NCBI GenBank assembly: GCA_035549075.1
Contig: DASZRT010000146.1
Span: 1-64,000, forward strand
Direction: 5' to 3'
Origin: DASZFV01 sp035549075
GTDB taxonomy: Bacteria > Myxococcota_A > Polyangia > Fen-1088
Length of the DNA: 64,000 bases
The position numbers and the translations under genes were made by a program. The first letter of the stretch is position 1. Each line of letters opens with the position of its first letter. Of this stretch, positions 1 through 8,060 are shown in pieces. The notes under the pieces are model-generated. The model searched no databases and had not been told where the DNA came from. It saw only the letters and a program-made list of their open reading frames with translations.

Positions 1-48
1 ACACCCCGCCGACAACACGACCCGATCGTCCCGATTCAGGTCCGTCAT
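1..48 (-). CDS. possible 5' end of a leftward gene leaving the window
   Basis: Sixteen codons read leftward from an ATG at 48 and run off the left edge without a stop. The peptide starts MTDLNRDDRVV. It is too short to assign, and no strong ribosome-binding site is visible, so this may be chance. If real, the gene reads away from the repair cluster and would share the 49-328 spacer with the end of the exonuclease gene. Confidence 0.25.
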   Translation of the reverse strand, partial: MTDLNRDDRVVLSAGC

Positions 49-130
49 GGCCGGATCCAGTTTGGCGGGATCGGGTTCGTCGTGCCGGCGGCGGGAAGCG
101 AGCGGGAACGGGTGACGCGGAGGGGGGGGA

Positions 131-236
131 CCCCGATGAGAAATTTTTTGCCGAGGCGAGTCCATGGAGCTCGCGTCCGCTCGTAGCGCCGAGCCCGAGT
201 CCCTCGCGGACCCGAGGAAAAAATTTTTCAGCGGGG
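131..236. repeat. imperfect inverted repeat around two A/T runs, in a gene-free spacer
   Basis: The 49-328 stretch holds no convincing gene. Its distinctive content is two arms, about 131-155 and 211-236. The left arm reads CCCCGATGAGAAATTTTTTG; the right arm, read on the other strand, is closely similar (CCCGCTGAAAAATTTTTT). The A/T runs stand out in DNA of about 70% GC. The structure could act as a bidirectional terminator for the leftward exonuclease gene or as a bent-DNA protein site. Function is inferred. Confidence 0.4.
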
Positions 237-328
237 AGGACCCCGCAGCGGCAGGACCCGTTCCCGCGAGCGCCCGCCGCCCGACAAGAGCAACGTCTTC
301 CGGCGAGATGTGACGGATGAGGGCGGCG

Positions 329-1207
329 CTACGGGGCCCAACGGCGCGGCATCGTGCGCACCGACGTCGTCGCGACGGCGTCGCACCAGGCTTCGAAGCG
401 CGCGCGCGGCACGCCCGCGTGGCGGAGCTCTTCGAGCGTCGCGCTCACGGGCGCGTCCTCGGCGACGGTCGCGAGCTTGCGGTAGAAGAGCGCGTCGGCG
501 CGGTGCGCGCGCAGCGTCGCCGCGAGCTTGTCGGCGCCGCGCGGGCGCGTCGTCCACGCCGCCGCGTCGTCGGGGATCGCCTCGATGTGTCCATAGGCGC
601 CCACGAGCAGCGACGCGCTCTTTTCGCCGAAACCAGGCAGGCCGGGGATGCCGTCGGCCGTGTCGCCCGTGAGCCCGAGGAAGTCCGGCATGCTCGCGGG
701 CGCGAAGCCGCGCGCCGCGCGGAACGCCGCCTCGTCGGTGACCTTGTTTTGCCGGCGATCGACCTGCACGACGCGCGTGCCGCGGATGCACTGCCCGAGA
801 TCTTTGTCGGGCGTCATGATGCGCACCTGCTCGACCTCGTCGCGGAACTTCGCCGCGCCCGACGCGAGCCCGTCGTCGGCCTCGTGATCGCGCATCGACC
901 ACACGGCGACGCCGATGGCGCGCACGCCCTCCTCCACCGAATCGAACTGCGCGCGCAGCGCCGGCTCGACGCCCTCGTCGCTCTTGTAGAACGGGAACAG
1001 ATCGTTGCGGAACGAGCGGATCGGGTTGTCGAACGCGACCGCGATGTGCGTGACGTCCTCGACCGGATCATTCAAGAGCGCGAGCAGCGACGCGACGACG
1101 CCGACCGTCGCCTTGAGATCGCGCCCGTCGGGCGCCTCGTGCCCGGGCCGGGGCGCGAAGTGCGCGCGAAACAGCTCGTACGTGCCATCGATCAGATGGA
1201 GACGCAC
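329..1207 (-). CDS. stand-alone 5'-3' exonuclease / flap endonuclease (PIN-H3TH)
   Basis: Predicted FEN-type nuclease of 292 aa, equivalent to the 5'-nuclease domain of DNA polymerase I without the polymerase. Visible motifs are the N-terminal metal Asp (LIDGTYELFRAHF, D7), SFRNDLFPFYK near 65-75, the acidic patch EADD (109-112), TPDKDL (132-137), and the helix-3-turn-helix segment DFLGLTGDTADGIPGLPG (175-192). The start is GTG at 1207, one base from the stop of the upstream LigD-type polymerase gene, so the two are almost certainly co-transcribed. The likely role is trimming flaps or 5' ends while the partner polymerase fills gaps. The family assignment is firm; the pairing is inference. Confidence 0.88.
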   Translation of the reverse strand: MRLHLIDGTYELFRAHFAPRPGHEAPDGRDLKATVGVVASLLALLNDPVEDVTHIAVAFDNPIRSFRNDLFPFYKSDEGVEPALRAQFDSVEEGVRAIGVAVWSMRDHEADDGLASGAAKFRDEVEQVRIMTPDKDLGQCIRGTRVVQVDRRQNKVTDEAAFRAARGFAPASMPDFLGLTGDTADGIPGLPGFGEKSASLLVGAYGHIEAIPDDAAAWTTRPRGADKLAATLRAHRADALFYRKLATVAEDAPVSATLEELRHAGVPRARFEAWCDAVATTSVRTMPRRWAP

Positions 1208-1208
1208 G

Positions 1209-2561
1209 CTAGGCCTCGCCCTTCATTTTACGGTACGTCTTCATCGCCTCGCGCCATTCGCGCGTCGGGTCGTCGTCGGGGTCGGGGGGCTCTTGCGGCG
1301 GACGCTCGGCCTCGGGGACGTGGCGCAGGTTCACGCGCACGCGCGTCCAGGTCGACGACCGCCCGCGCATCGAATCGACGAGCACGTCGTCGACGGCCAG
1401 CTTGGCGGCGGCGTCGGCGTGCTTCGCCTTCCAGCGCTCGAGCCCCGCGAGCGCCGCCGCCTTGTCGGGCGAGTTCGCGATCGTGAGCAGCGGCATCTTC
1501 TCGCGCGGCGCGCGCTTCGCCTTCGGCGCGGCCGCGCCTTTCGCCCGCGAGGGCGCGACGCGCGGGGCCTCGCGCGCGGTCTTCGCGAAGTGCGGCGGCC
1601 AGGGCGCGTCGGCGAGCCCCTCGGCTTCGTCGCGCGCCGCGAGCTCGAGCAGGCCCTCGAGCGAGCCCGCCGCCGCGTCCATGTCGGCGTTCGGATCGCC
1701 GCGCTCGGCGAGGCGCGCCGGCACGGTGAAGACGGTGAACGCCGCCGGATCGCACGTGGGCACCTCGGCCCAGGTCATCGGCGTCGACACGCGCGCGTCG
1801 GGCAACGGACGGATCGAATAAGCCGAGCACGTCGTGCGGTCTTTGGCGTTCTGGTTGTAGTCGAGGAACACGCCGTGACGTTCTTCCTTCCACCACTTCG
1901 ACGTCGCGATCGTCGGCGCGCGCCGCTCTATCTCGCGCGACAGCGCGATCGCCGCGCGCCGCACCTCGGTGAACGACCAGCGCGAGTGGATGCGCACGTT
2001 GACGTGCATGCCGCGCGAGCCGCTCGTCTTGGGCCAGCCGCGCAGCCCCACCTCCTCGAGCAACCCTTCGACCTCGAGCGCGACGCGACGCACGTCTTCC
2101 CACGCGACGCCGGGGCCTGGATCGAGATCGACGCGCAATTCGTCGGGGTGGTCGAGATCGCCCGCGCGCACGGGGTGCGGGTGCAGCTCGATGCAGCCGA
2201 GGTTGACGATCCACGCCAGGCCCGCGGCGTCGTCGACGACGACCTCCTCGGCCGTGCGCCCCGACGGGAACGACAGCGTCACCGTACGCAGCCAATCGGG
2301 GTGGTTGTCGGGCGCGCGCTTTTGATAGAAGGGCTCGCCCTCGGCGCCGTCGACGAAGCGCTTGAGCACGAACGGCCGATCGCGGATGCCGCCGAGCGCG
2401 CCCGGCGCGACGGCCAGGTAGTACCTCACGACGTCGAGCTTCGAGAGCTTCGCCTCGCGCGAGAAGTACGGCTTGCTCGGGTTCGTGACGCGCACCTCGC
2501 GCGCCCCCGACGGCGTCTCGATCGTCAAGACGGCGGCCTCTCCTGCCCCTTCCTTCGGCAT
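1209..2561 (-). CDS. LigD-type polymerase/primase domain protein (PolDom, no ligase)
   Basis: A 450-aa archaeo-eukaryotic-primase-like polymerase related to the LigD polymerase domain and the stand-alone actinobacterial PolD1/Prim-Pol proteins. Diagnostic motifs are DLDPGPG with the catalytic acidic pair (145-151), SGSRGMHV (180-187) and VFLDYNQN (231-238). A Lys/Ala-rich linker at about 320-360 is followed by a conserved tail, RVRVNLRHVPEAERPP, of the kind seen in the actinobacterial stand-alone enzymes. There is no ligase or phosphoesterase domain and no Ku gene in the window. Known relatives insert ribo- or deoxynucleotides into short gaps during end joining or base-excision repair. It is encoded directly upstream of the FEN nuclease and divergent from polX. 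Confidence 0.88.
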   Translation of the reverse strand: MPKEGAGEAAVLTIETPSGAREVRVTNPSKPYFSREAKLSKLDVVRYYLAVAPGALGGIRDRPFVLKRFVDGAEGEPFYQKRAPDNHPDWLRTVTLSFPSGRTAEEVVVDDAAGLAWIVNLGCIELHPHPVRAGDLDHPDELRVDLDPGPGVAWEDVRRVALEVEGLLEEVGLRGWPKTSGSRGMHVNVRIHSRWSFTEVRRAAIALSREIERRAPTIATSKWWKEERHGVFLDYNQNAKDRTTCSAYSIRPLPDARVSTPMTWAEVPTCDPAAFTVFTVPARLAERGDPNADMDAAAGSLEGLLELAARDEAEGLADAPWPPHFAKTAREAPRVAPSRAKGAAAPKAKRAPREKMPLLTIANSPDKAAALAGLERWKAKHADAAAKLAVDDVLVDSMRGRSSTWTRVRVNLRHVPEAERPPQEPPDPDDDPTREWREAMKTYRKMKGEA

Positions 2562-2590
2562 GGAATCGAGGCTACATCAGAAGCACGCCC

Positions 2591-4339
2591 ATGCCCGATC
2601 GCAAGCAAGACGTCCTCGACATGTTGAAGGAGCTCGCCGAGCTCACCATTTTGGACGAGGGCGACCCGCAGTCGTTTCGCGTGCGCGCCTACGAGAACGC
2701 GTCCCACGGCGTCGAGGCGTTCGCGGGCGATCTCGAGCCGCTCGACGTCGCGGGGCTGCAGAAGATCGAGAACGTCGGCAAGAGCACGGCGGAGAAGATC
2801 TTCGAGCTCTTGCGCAAAGGGCGCGTCGAGAAGCTCGAGGCGCTGCGCGCGAAGCACCCGCCGGGCGTCGTCGCGCTGCTGCGGCTGCCGGGCGTCGGGC
2901 CCAAGGCCGTGACCAAGCTGCGCGGCGAGCTGGGCGTCGAGTCGATAGACGATCTGCGCGCGGCAATCGCGGCGCAGCGACTGCGCACGATCAAGGGGTT
3001 CAGCGTCAAGAGCGAGGCCAAGATCGCCGAGGCGCTCGCGCGGCTCGACGCGCAGGGCGTCGGCTCGCGCACGCCGATCTCGGTCGCGCTGCCGCTCGCG
3101 AACCGCCTCGTCGAGCGGCTGTCCGAGGTGCCGGGCGTGTCGCACGCGACGTTCTGCGGCTCGCTGCGCCGCTTCGCCGAGACGTGCGGCGACATCGACG
3201 TCGTCGTCGCCGCGCCCAACGGGACGGCGGCCGCCGTGTTCGACGCCTTGGTCGCGATGCCGCTCGTCGATCGCGTCATCGGGCGCGGCGACACCAAGAC
3301 CAGCGTCGTCACGCAGCGCGGGCTGCAGATCGACGTGCGCGTCGTCGCCCCGCACCAGCTGGGCGCCGCGCTCATGTACTTCACGGGCTCGAAGGCCCAC
3401 AACGTCAAGCTGCGCCAGCGCGCGCTCGCGCGCGGCTTCACGCTCAACGAGTACGCGCTGTCGAAGGTCAACGAGGACGGCAGCGCGGGCGACGCCGTCG
3501 CGAGTGAGACCGAAGAGGAGATCTACGCCGCGCTCGGGCTGCCGTTCATCCCGCCCGTCTTGCGCGAGGACGCGGGCGAGATCGAAGCGGCCGAATCGGG
3601 CGCGCTGCCGCGGCCGCTCGGCGCCATCACGGGCGACTTCCACGTCCACACGACGGTCTCGGGCGACGGCCGCTCGCCGCTCGAAGACGTCGTCGCGCTC
3701 GCGAAGGCGCGCGGCCTGCGCGTCCTCGCGCTCACCGACCACGCCGAGGGCACCGTCGCGGGCGTGAGCCGCGAGCGGTTCCTCGAGCAGCGCGCGCAGA
3801 TCCGCGCGCTGCAGGCGCAGCTCGGCACCTCGCTCACGCTGCTCCACGGCGTCGAGCTCAACATCGGCCGCGACGGCGAGCTCGACTACGACCTCGAGTT
3901 CCGGCGCGGCTTCGACTGGTGCCTCGCCTCGGTGCACGACCACTTCGACCTCGACCGCGCCGCGCAGACCAAGCGCGTCGTCACGGCCATGAAGGACCCG
4001 ACGGTGCGCATGATCGGCCACCTCACGGCGCGCATGATCGGCGCGCGCCCCGGCATCGATCTCGACGCCGACGCGATCTTCGCGGCCGCGGCCGAGACCG
4101 GCACCGCGCTCGAGATCAACGGCGCGCTGCCGCGGCTCGATCTCTCGGTGGATTGGCTGCGCCGAGCGCGCGGGCGCGACGACGTCTCGTTCATGCTGTC
4201 GAGCGACGCGCACAAGGCCGAGGAGCTCGCGCGCACCGAGCACGCGCGCCGCAACGCCGAGCGCGCCGGCCTAGACCCCGCGCGCGTGCTCAACGCGGGC
4301 GACCCGGCGCGCCTGCTCGCGTGGCTCGCCGCGCCTTGA
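2591..4339 (+). CDS. polX: family X DNA polymerase with PHP domain
   Basis: A 582-aa bacterial PolX, the usual length. The N-terminal part has the helix-hairpin-helix regions (LRLPGVGPKAV near 98-107). The nucleotidyltransferase motif follows, with GSLRR (190-194), GDIDVVV (200-206) and a third Asp in DVR (about 248-250). The C-terminal PHP domain keeps its metal-binding pattern DFHVHT (349-354) and TDHAEG (382-387), so 3'-5' exonuclease or AP-endonuclease activity is plausible. Such enzymes fill short gaps in base-excision repair and end processing. It is divergent from the LigD-type polymerase across only 29 bp, so the two sides probably share a promoter region. Confidence 0.95.
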   Translation: MPDRKQDVLDMLKELAELTILDEGDPQSFRVRAYENASHGVEAFAGDLEPLDVAGLQKIENVGKSTAEKIFELLRKGRVEKLEALRAKHPPGVVALLRLPGVGPKAVTKLRGELGVESIDDLRAAIAAQRLRTIKGFSVKSEAKIAEALARLDAQGVGSRTPISVALPLANRLVERLSEVPGVSHATFCGSLRRFAETCGDIDVVVAAPNGTAAAVFDALVAMPLVDRVIGRGDTKTSVVTQRGLQIDVRVVAPHQLGAALMYFTGSKAHNVKLRQRALARGFTLNEYALSKVNEDGSAGDAVASETEEEIYAALGLPFIPPVLREDAGEIEAAESGALPRPLGAITGDFHVHTTVSGDGRSPLEDVVALAKARGLRVLALTDHAEGTVAGVSRERFLEQRAQIRALQAQLGTSLTLLHGVELNIGRDGELDYDLEFRRGFDWCLASVHDHFDLDRAAQTKRVVTAMKDPTVRMIGHLTARMIGARPGIDLDADAIFAAAAETGTALEINGALPRLDLSVDWLRRARGRDDVSFMLSSDAHKAEELARTEHARRNAERAGLDPARVLNAGDPARLLAWLAAP

Positions 4340-4353
4340 TATCTTCCGCCGCC

Positions 4354-4899
4354 ATGGAAGCGACGGACGAGGAGGTACGGCAGCTCATCAAGGCGATCCA
4401 CGACGATCGCGTGGCCCACAAGGAGAAGGAGCGGCGCGAGGGCTGGACGCGCTACGTCTCGCTCATGATCGTCGGGCTCGCCGTGGCGACGGCGATCGGC
4501 TCGCTCAAGGCGGGCGGGTTCGGCAGCAAGGTCATGCTCAAACAGGCGCAGGCCTCGGACACCTGGGCGATCTACCAGGCGAAGAGCATCAAGCAACGCC
4601 TCGCCGAGCTGGAGGCGCACGGCGCCGACGCGGCCGTCGCCGCCAAGGCCGCCGCCGACGTCGCGCGCTACCAAGCCGAGGAGAAGACGATCGAGGCGAA
4701 GGCGGAGGCCCTCGAGGCCGCGCGCGACGCAGCCGCGCGTCACGGCCCTCCGCTCGGCTTCTCGATCGCGAGCCTCCAGATCTCGATCGCGCTCGCCTCC
4801 GTCTGCCTCATCACGAAGCGCAAGGGCCTGTGGGCCGCCGCCGCCGCCCTCGGGCTCCTGGGCGTCGGGTACCTCATCCACGGCCTCTACTTCGTCTGA
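4354..4899 (+). CDS. membrane protein, DUF4337-like
   Basis: A 181-aa protein. The ATG at 4354 was chosen because upstream in-frame codons lie inside polX. There is one hydrophobic segment near 30-48, a long Ala/Glu/Lys helical coiled-coil stretch (about 65-130), and two C-terminal membrane segments near 140-180. This layout matches the DUF4337 family, whose function is unknown. It lies 14 bp after polX and 7 bp before an SDR gene, so it may belong to the same transcript. Confidence 0.75.
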   Translation: MEATDEEVRQLIKAIHDDRVAHKEKERREGWTRYVSLMIVGLAVATAIGSLKAGGFGSKVMLKQAQASDTWAIYQAKSIKQRLAELEAHGADAAVAAKAAADVARYQAEEKTIEAKAEALEAARDAAARHGPPLGFSIASLQISIALASVCLITKRKGLWAAAAALGLLGVGYLIHGLYFV

Positions 4900-4906
4900 T
4901 CACGCG

Positions 4907-5650
4907 ATGAGCGCGCGCGTCGTCATCTTCGGCGCGACGTCGGCGATCGCGGCCGAGGTCGCGCGCCTCTACGCCGCGCGCGGCGCGCGCCTGCACCTCG
5001 TCGCGCGCGACGCCGAGAAGCTCGCGCGCCTCGTCGCGATGCTGCCGCCGGAACAGGTGACGTCGGCCACCGCCGACTTCACCGACCTCGCCGCCACCGC
5101 GAACGCCGTCGAGGGCGCGCTCGCCGCGCTGGGCGGCGTCGACGTCGCGCTGATCGCGCACGGCGAGCTCGGCGACCAGCTCGCGAGCGAACGCGACGTC
5201 GACGTCGCGGCGCGCATCGTCGCCGCCAACTTCACGAGCGCCGTCGCGCTGCTGATCCCGCTCGCGAATCACTGCGAGCAGGCGCGCTCCGGCACGATCG
5301 GCGTCATCACCTCCGTCGCCGGCGAGCGCGGCCGCCCGCGCAACTACACCTACGGCGCCGCCAAAGGCGCGCTCAACGTCTACCTGCAAGGTGTCCGCTC
5401 ACGCCTTCACGCCGCCGGCGTCGCCGTGACGACGCTGAAGCTCGGCCCCGTCGACACGCCCATGACGACGTCGCACAAAAAGACCATCGTCTTCTCGAAG
5501 CCCGTCCCCGTCGCCCGCGCCATCGTCGCCGCCCTCGACGCCCCCCGCGCCGAGGTCTACGTCCCCAGCTTCTGGCGCGCCATCATGCTCGTCGTCCGCA
5601 ACACCCCCGAAGCGATCTTTCAAAAGCTGTCGTTCCTCGCGGGCCGCTGA
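4907..5650 (+). CDS. SDR-family oxidoreductase, DprE2-like
   Basis: A 247-aa short-chain dehydrogenase. It has the nucleotide-binding motif GATSAIA (9-15) and a catalytic Tyr/Lys pair in YGAAK. The C-terminal extension ending in RNTPEAIFQKLSFLAGR resembles the subfamily annotated as decaprenylphospho-ribose epimerase subunit 2-like or generic 'SDR family NAD(P)-dependent oxidoreductase'. Substrate cannot be read from sequence. The ATG is 7 bp after the DUF4337 gene. The convergent RNase P RNA gene ends 5 bp beyond the stop. Confidence 0.85.
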   Translation: MSARVVIFGATSAIAAEVARLYAARGARLHLVARDAEKLARLVAMLPPEQVTSATADFTDLAATANAVEGALAALGGVDVALIAHGELGDQLASERDVDVAARIVAANFTSAVALLIPLANHCEQARSGTIGVITSVAGERGRPRNYTYGAAKGALNVYLQGVRSRLHAAGVAVTTLKLGPVDTPMTTSHKKTIVFSKPVPVARAIVAALDAPRAEVYVPSFWRAIMLVVRNTPEAIFQKLSFLAGR

Positions 5651-5655
5651 AAAAG

Positions 5656-6055
5656 CTTCTCGCCGAGCCGTCCGTAAGCCGGGTTCTGTTCCAGCGTCGC
5701 CGCTGGTGGTGATCATTCCTCTGGGCCGGCCATTGCTGGACGGCTCGTGCGACCTACTAGGGATCGGGTCGGCGCGGGCCACGCCGGCGAGGTTGCCCTC
5801 GCGATCCCAGACTGGTCTTGCTCCGGGTGGGGTTTGCCGTGCCCCCCTCGTCACCGAGGGGGCGGTGCGCTCTTACCGCGCCTTTTCACCCTTGCCGCGC
5901 GCCTCGCGGCGGCGGCGGTCTGTTCTCTGTTGCACTTTCCTTCGAGTCACCTCGACTGGCCGTTAGCCAGCACCTTGCCCTGCGGAGCCCGGACTTTCCT
6001 CGACGTAGCGCCTTGCGACGCCCGCCGCGATCACCTGTCCGGCTCGGACGAGAAG
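5656..6055 (-). ncRNA. rnpB: RNase P RNA (type A)
   Basis: The catalytic RNA of RNase P, which matures tRNA 5' ends. Read on the minus strand it shows the conserved 5' element GAGGAAAGTCCGGGCTCC, the block GGAAAGTGCAACAGAGAACA, and the 3' element ACAGAACCCGGCTTACGGAC. The ends were set from the P1 helix: CTTCTCG/CCGAGCC at the 5' end pairs with GGCTCGG/CGAGAAG at the 3' end with a single bulge. This gives about 400 nt, normal for type A RNA. All open reading frames drawn across this segment are spurious. Confidence 0.96.
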
Positions 6056-6115
6056 CGCCGCGAGTATAACCCGAGTGGCTAGAGGTTCTCGAACGTCGCC
6101 GACTGCGGCCTTTGT

Positions 6116-6691
6116 TCACGCGCACTCTCCCGTGTGGTCGAGCTGGGCTCCGGCGCTCTGCCTTTCGCAGTCGTTGCCGTAGGTCTTGCCGTCGCAGCCG
6201 CACACCGGCGCGTAGTCGAGGGGGCAGGCTTCGGGCTTGACGATGCACGTGCCGCTCGCGGTGCTCGCGGTGCAGCGGCCGGGCGTGCTCAGGTCGCAGA
6301 CGCGGCCCGACGGGCACGCGGGTCCTTTATCGGTGCAGGCTTGCGGACCGTCACTCGCGCCGGCGTCGTGCGGCAGCGAGCACGGGTCGACGAGGTATTC
6401 AGGGCACGACGCGCCGGGGGCGGCGCACTGCGAGATGCACGCGTAGCAGCACGTGCCGCCGACCGCGCACGTCGCCGTGCCGCACTTGGCGCCGCCGCCG
6501 GTCGCGCCGCCAGCACCGGTCGCGCCACCGCCGCCAGTCACACCGCCGCTGCTAGTCGTTCCGCCGCTGCCCGCGGTGCCACCGCTCCCCGTCGTGCCGC
6601 CGCCACCGTCGGAGGCGACGGGCGTGCTCTTGCCGCACGCGATCGCGCCGAGCATCACGAACGCCGCCACGACGAACGCCCGCTTCGTCAT
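6116..6691 (-). CDS. lipoprotein with C-terminal Kazal-type domain
   Basis: A 191-aa predicted outer-surface lipoprotein. The signal peptide ends in a lipobox (LGAIACGK). A Gly/Ser/Thr-rich low-complexity linker covers about 28-68, followed by a Cys-rich region. The last 45 or so residues have the Kazal serine-protease-inhibitor spacing, including PVCGCDGKTYGNDCERQS. Protease inhibition is therefore possible but unproven. The gene starts 13 bp after the DUF1552 stop and likely belongs to the same leftward transcript. Confidence 0.8.
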   Translation of the reverse strand: MTKRAFVVAAFVMLGAIACGKSTPVASDGGGGTTGSGGTAGSGGTTSSGGVTGGGGATGAGGATGGGAKCGTATCAVGGTCCYACISQCAAPGASCPEYLVDPCSLPHDAGASDGPQACTDKGPACPSGRVCDLSTPGRCTASTASGTCIVKPEACPLDYAPVCGCDGKTYGNDCERQSAGAQLDHTGECA

Positions 6692-6704
6692 GGCGGCGAG
6701 CGTA

Positions 6705-8060
6705 CTACGAGGCGAGGCCGTCGAGGGGGGCGGTGCCGCCCAGGCCGAACGTCGTCGTCTTGCTGCCGGCGAGCTGCAGGATCGACAGGAACAGCTTCGA
6801 CAGCGGCGTGTCGGCCGGGAACATGAGGTGGCGGCCGGTCTGCACCTTGCCGCCGGCCTTGCCCGCGAGCACGACGGGCATCTGCTTGGCGACGTGCCAG
6901 CCCTCGCCCATCTCGCTGCCGTAATAGATGAGACAGTTGTCGAGCAGCGTGCCCGCGCCCTCGGACGTCGACTTCAGCTCGTTGAGCAGGAACGCGAGCT
7001 GCTGCATGAAGTACGTCACGAACTTCATCTCGACCGTGGGCGGCATCGGGCCGTAGTTGCCGTTGTGGGTGATGCCGTGGTGGTCGCCGATGTTGCCGGT
7101 GAGATCGGTGTAGACGCGGCTGTCGTAGCCGTTCGACTGCGCCATGCTGGCGTAGCGCGTGAGGTCGCACCGGAACGCGAGCGCGAACAGGCGCGAGTAG
7201 ATCTTCGTGCGATCCGAGTACGACATGATCTCGTCGGCCGTCGGCGCGGGCGGCGCGACGCAAGAGAGGTTCGACGGCGCCGTCGTCGGCATCTGCGTCG
7301 CGACGCGCTCGACCTCGCGCAGGCTCGTGAGGTGGTTGTCGAGTCTGGCTTTGTCGACCGACCCGACGTGCGTCTGCAGGCTGCCGATCTCGTTCATGAC
7401 GTGGTCGAGCACGCTCTTCTTGCGCGCGATGGCCGCGAGCACCTCGGGCGTCGGGCCCGTCGTCGTCGTGCTCATCGCCGCCGGGATCGCCGACACGAGC
7501 GTCGAGTAGAAGTGCATCGGATCGCGATCGGCCGGCGCGACCATGCCGGGGCCCGCCCACGACACGTTGTTCATGTGCGCCGTCGTCGCGCCCTCGGTGG
7601 CGCCGTCGGGCTGCTCGCGGTGGCCGACGAGCGAGCGGAACTTCGTCGCCGCGCCCAGCTCGGCGGCCAGCACCTGATCGAACGACGGCCCGCCCGCGCC
7701 CGTGCCGATGCTGACGACGCCCGTCGCGAAGTCGGGCATGCCGTTGGCGTGGCCGCCGCCCGGGCCCTTGCCCCAGCACAGCTGGTTCAGGTTCGAGATG
7801 ACGTTGATGTCGTTCTGAAAGTCGGCGAGCGGCATGAGGCCGGGCGTGAGCGCGTAGCCCGCGCCCGTCGTCGTCGGCGTCCACTGCGACAGCACGACGC
7901 CGTGCGGGAAGTGGAACGCCATCACGCGCACGGGCGGCGGCGTCGCCGCGCCCGCCTTGCGCAGCCACCACCCTTTGTTGTCGACCATCGCATCGAGCGT
8001 GGGCAGCGCGATCGAGATGCCGGCCGCGCGCAAGAGCGTCCGGCGAGACAACCGTTTCAT
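6705..8060 (-). CDS. DUF1552 secreted protein
   Basis: A 451-aa protein whose N-terminus carries a twin-Arg signal (RRTLLRAAGISIALPTLDAM), so export by Tat is likely. It matches the DUF1552 family of planctomycetes and myxobacteria, seen in the opening segment (VMAFHFPHGVVLSQWTPT) and later in DHHGITHNG and IYYGSEMGEGWHV. Its function is unknown; family members sit beside DUF1592 cytochrome-like proteins, as here. The ATG at 8060 overlaps the stop of the upstream DUF1592 gene (ATGA), indicating translational coupling. Confidence 0.92.
   Translation of the reverse strand: MKRLSRRTLLRAAGISIALPTLDAMVDNKGWWLRKAGAATPPPVRVMAFHFPHGVVLSQWTPTTTGAGYALTPGLMPLADFQNDINVISNLNQLCWGKGPGGGHANGMPDFATGVVSIGTGAGGPSFDQVLAAELGAATKFRSLVGHREQPDGATEGATTAHMNNVSWAGPGMVAPADRDPMHFYSTLVSAIPAAMSTTTTGPTPEVLAAIARKKSVLDHVMNEIGSLQTHVGSVDKARLDNHLTSLREVERVATQMPTTAPSNLSCVAPPAPTADEIMSYSDRTKIYSRLFALAFRCDLTRYASMAQSNGYDSRVYTDLTGNIGDHHGITHNGNYGPMPPTVEMKFVTYFMQQLAFLLNELKSTSEGAGTLLDNCLIYYGSEMGEGWHVAKQMPVVLAGKAGGKVQTGRHLMFPADTPLSKLFLSILQLAGSKTTTFGLGGTAPLDGLAS

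Noticed and set aside
2525..4243. Minus-strand open frame opposite polX
   Set aside because: Shadow of PolX, which has all expected motifs.
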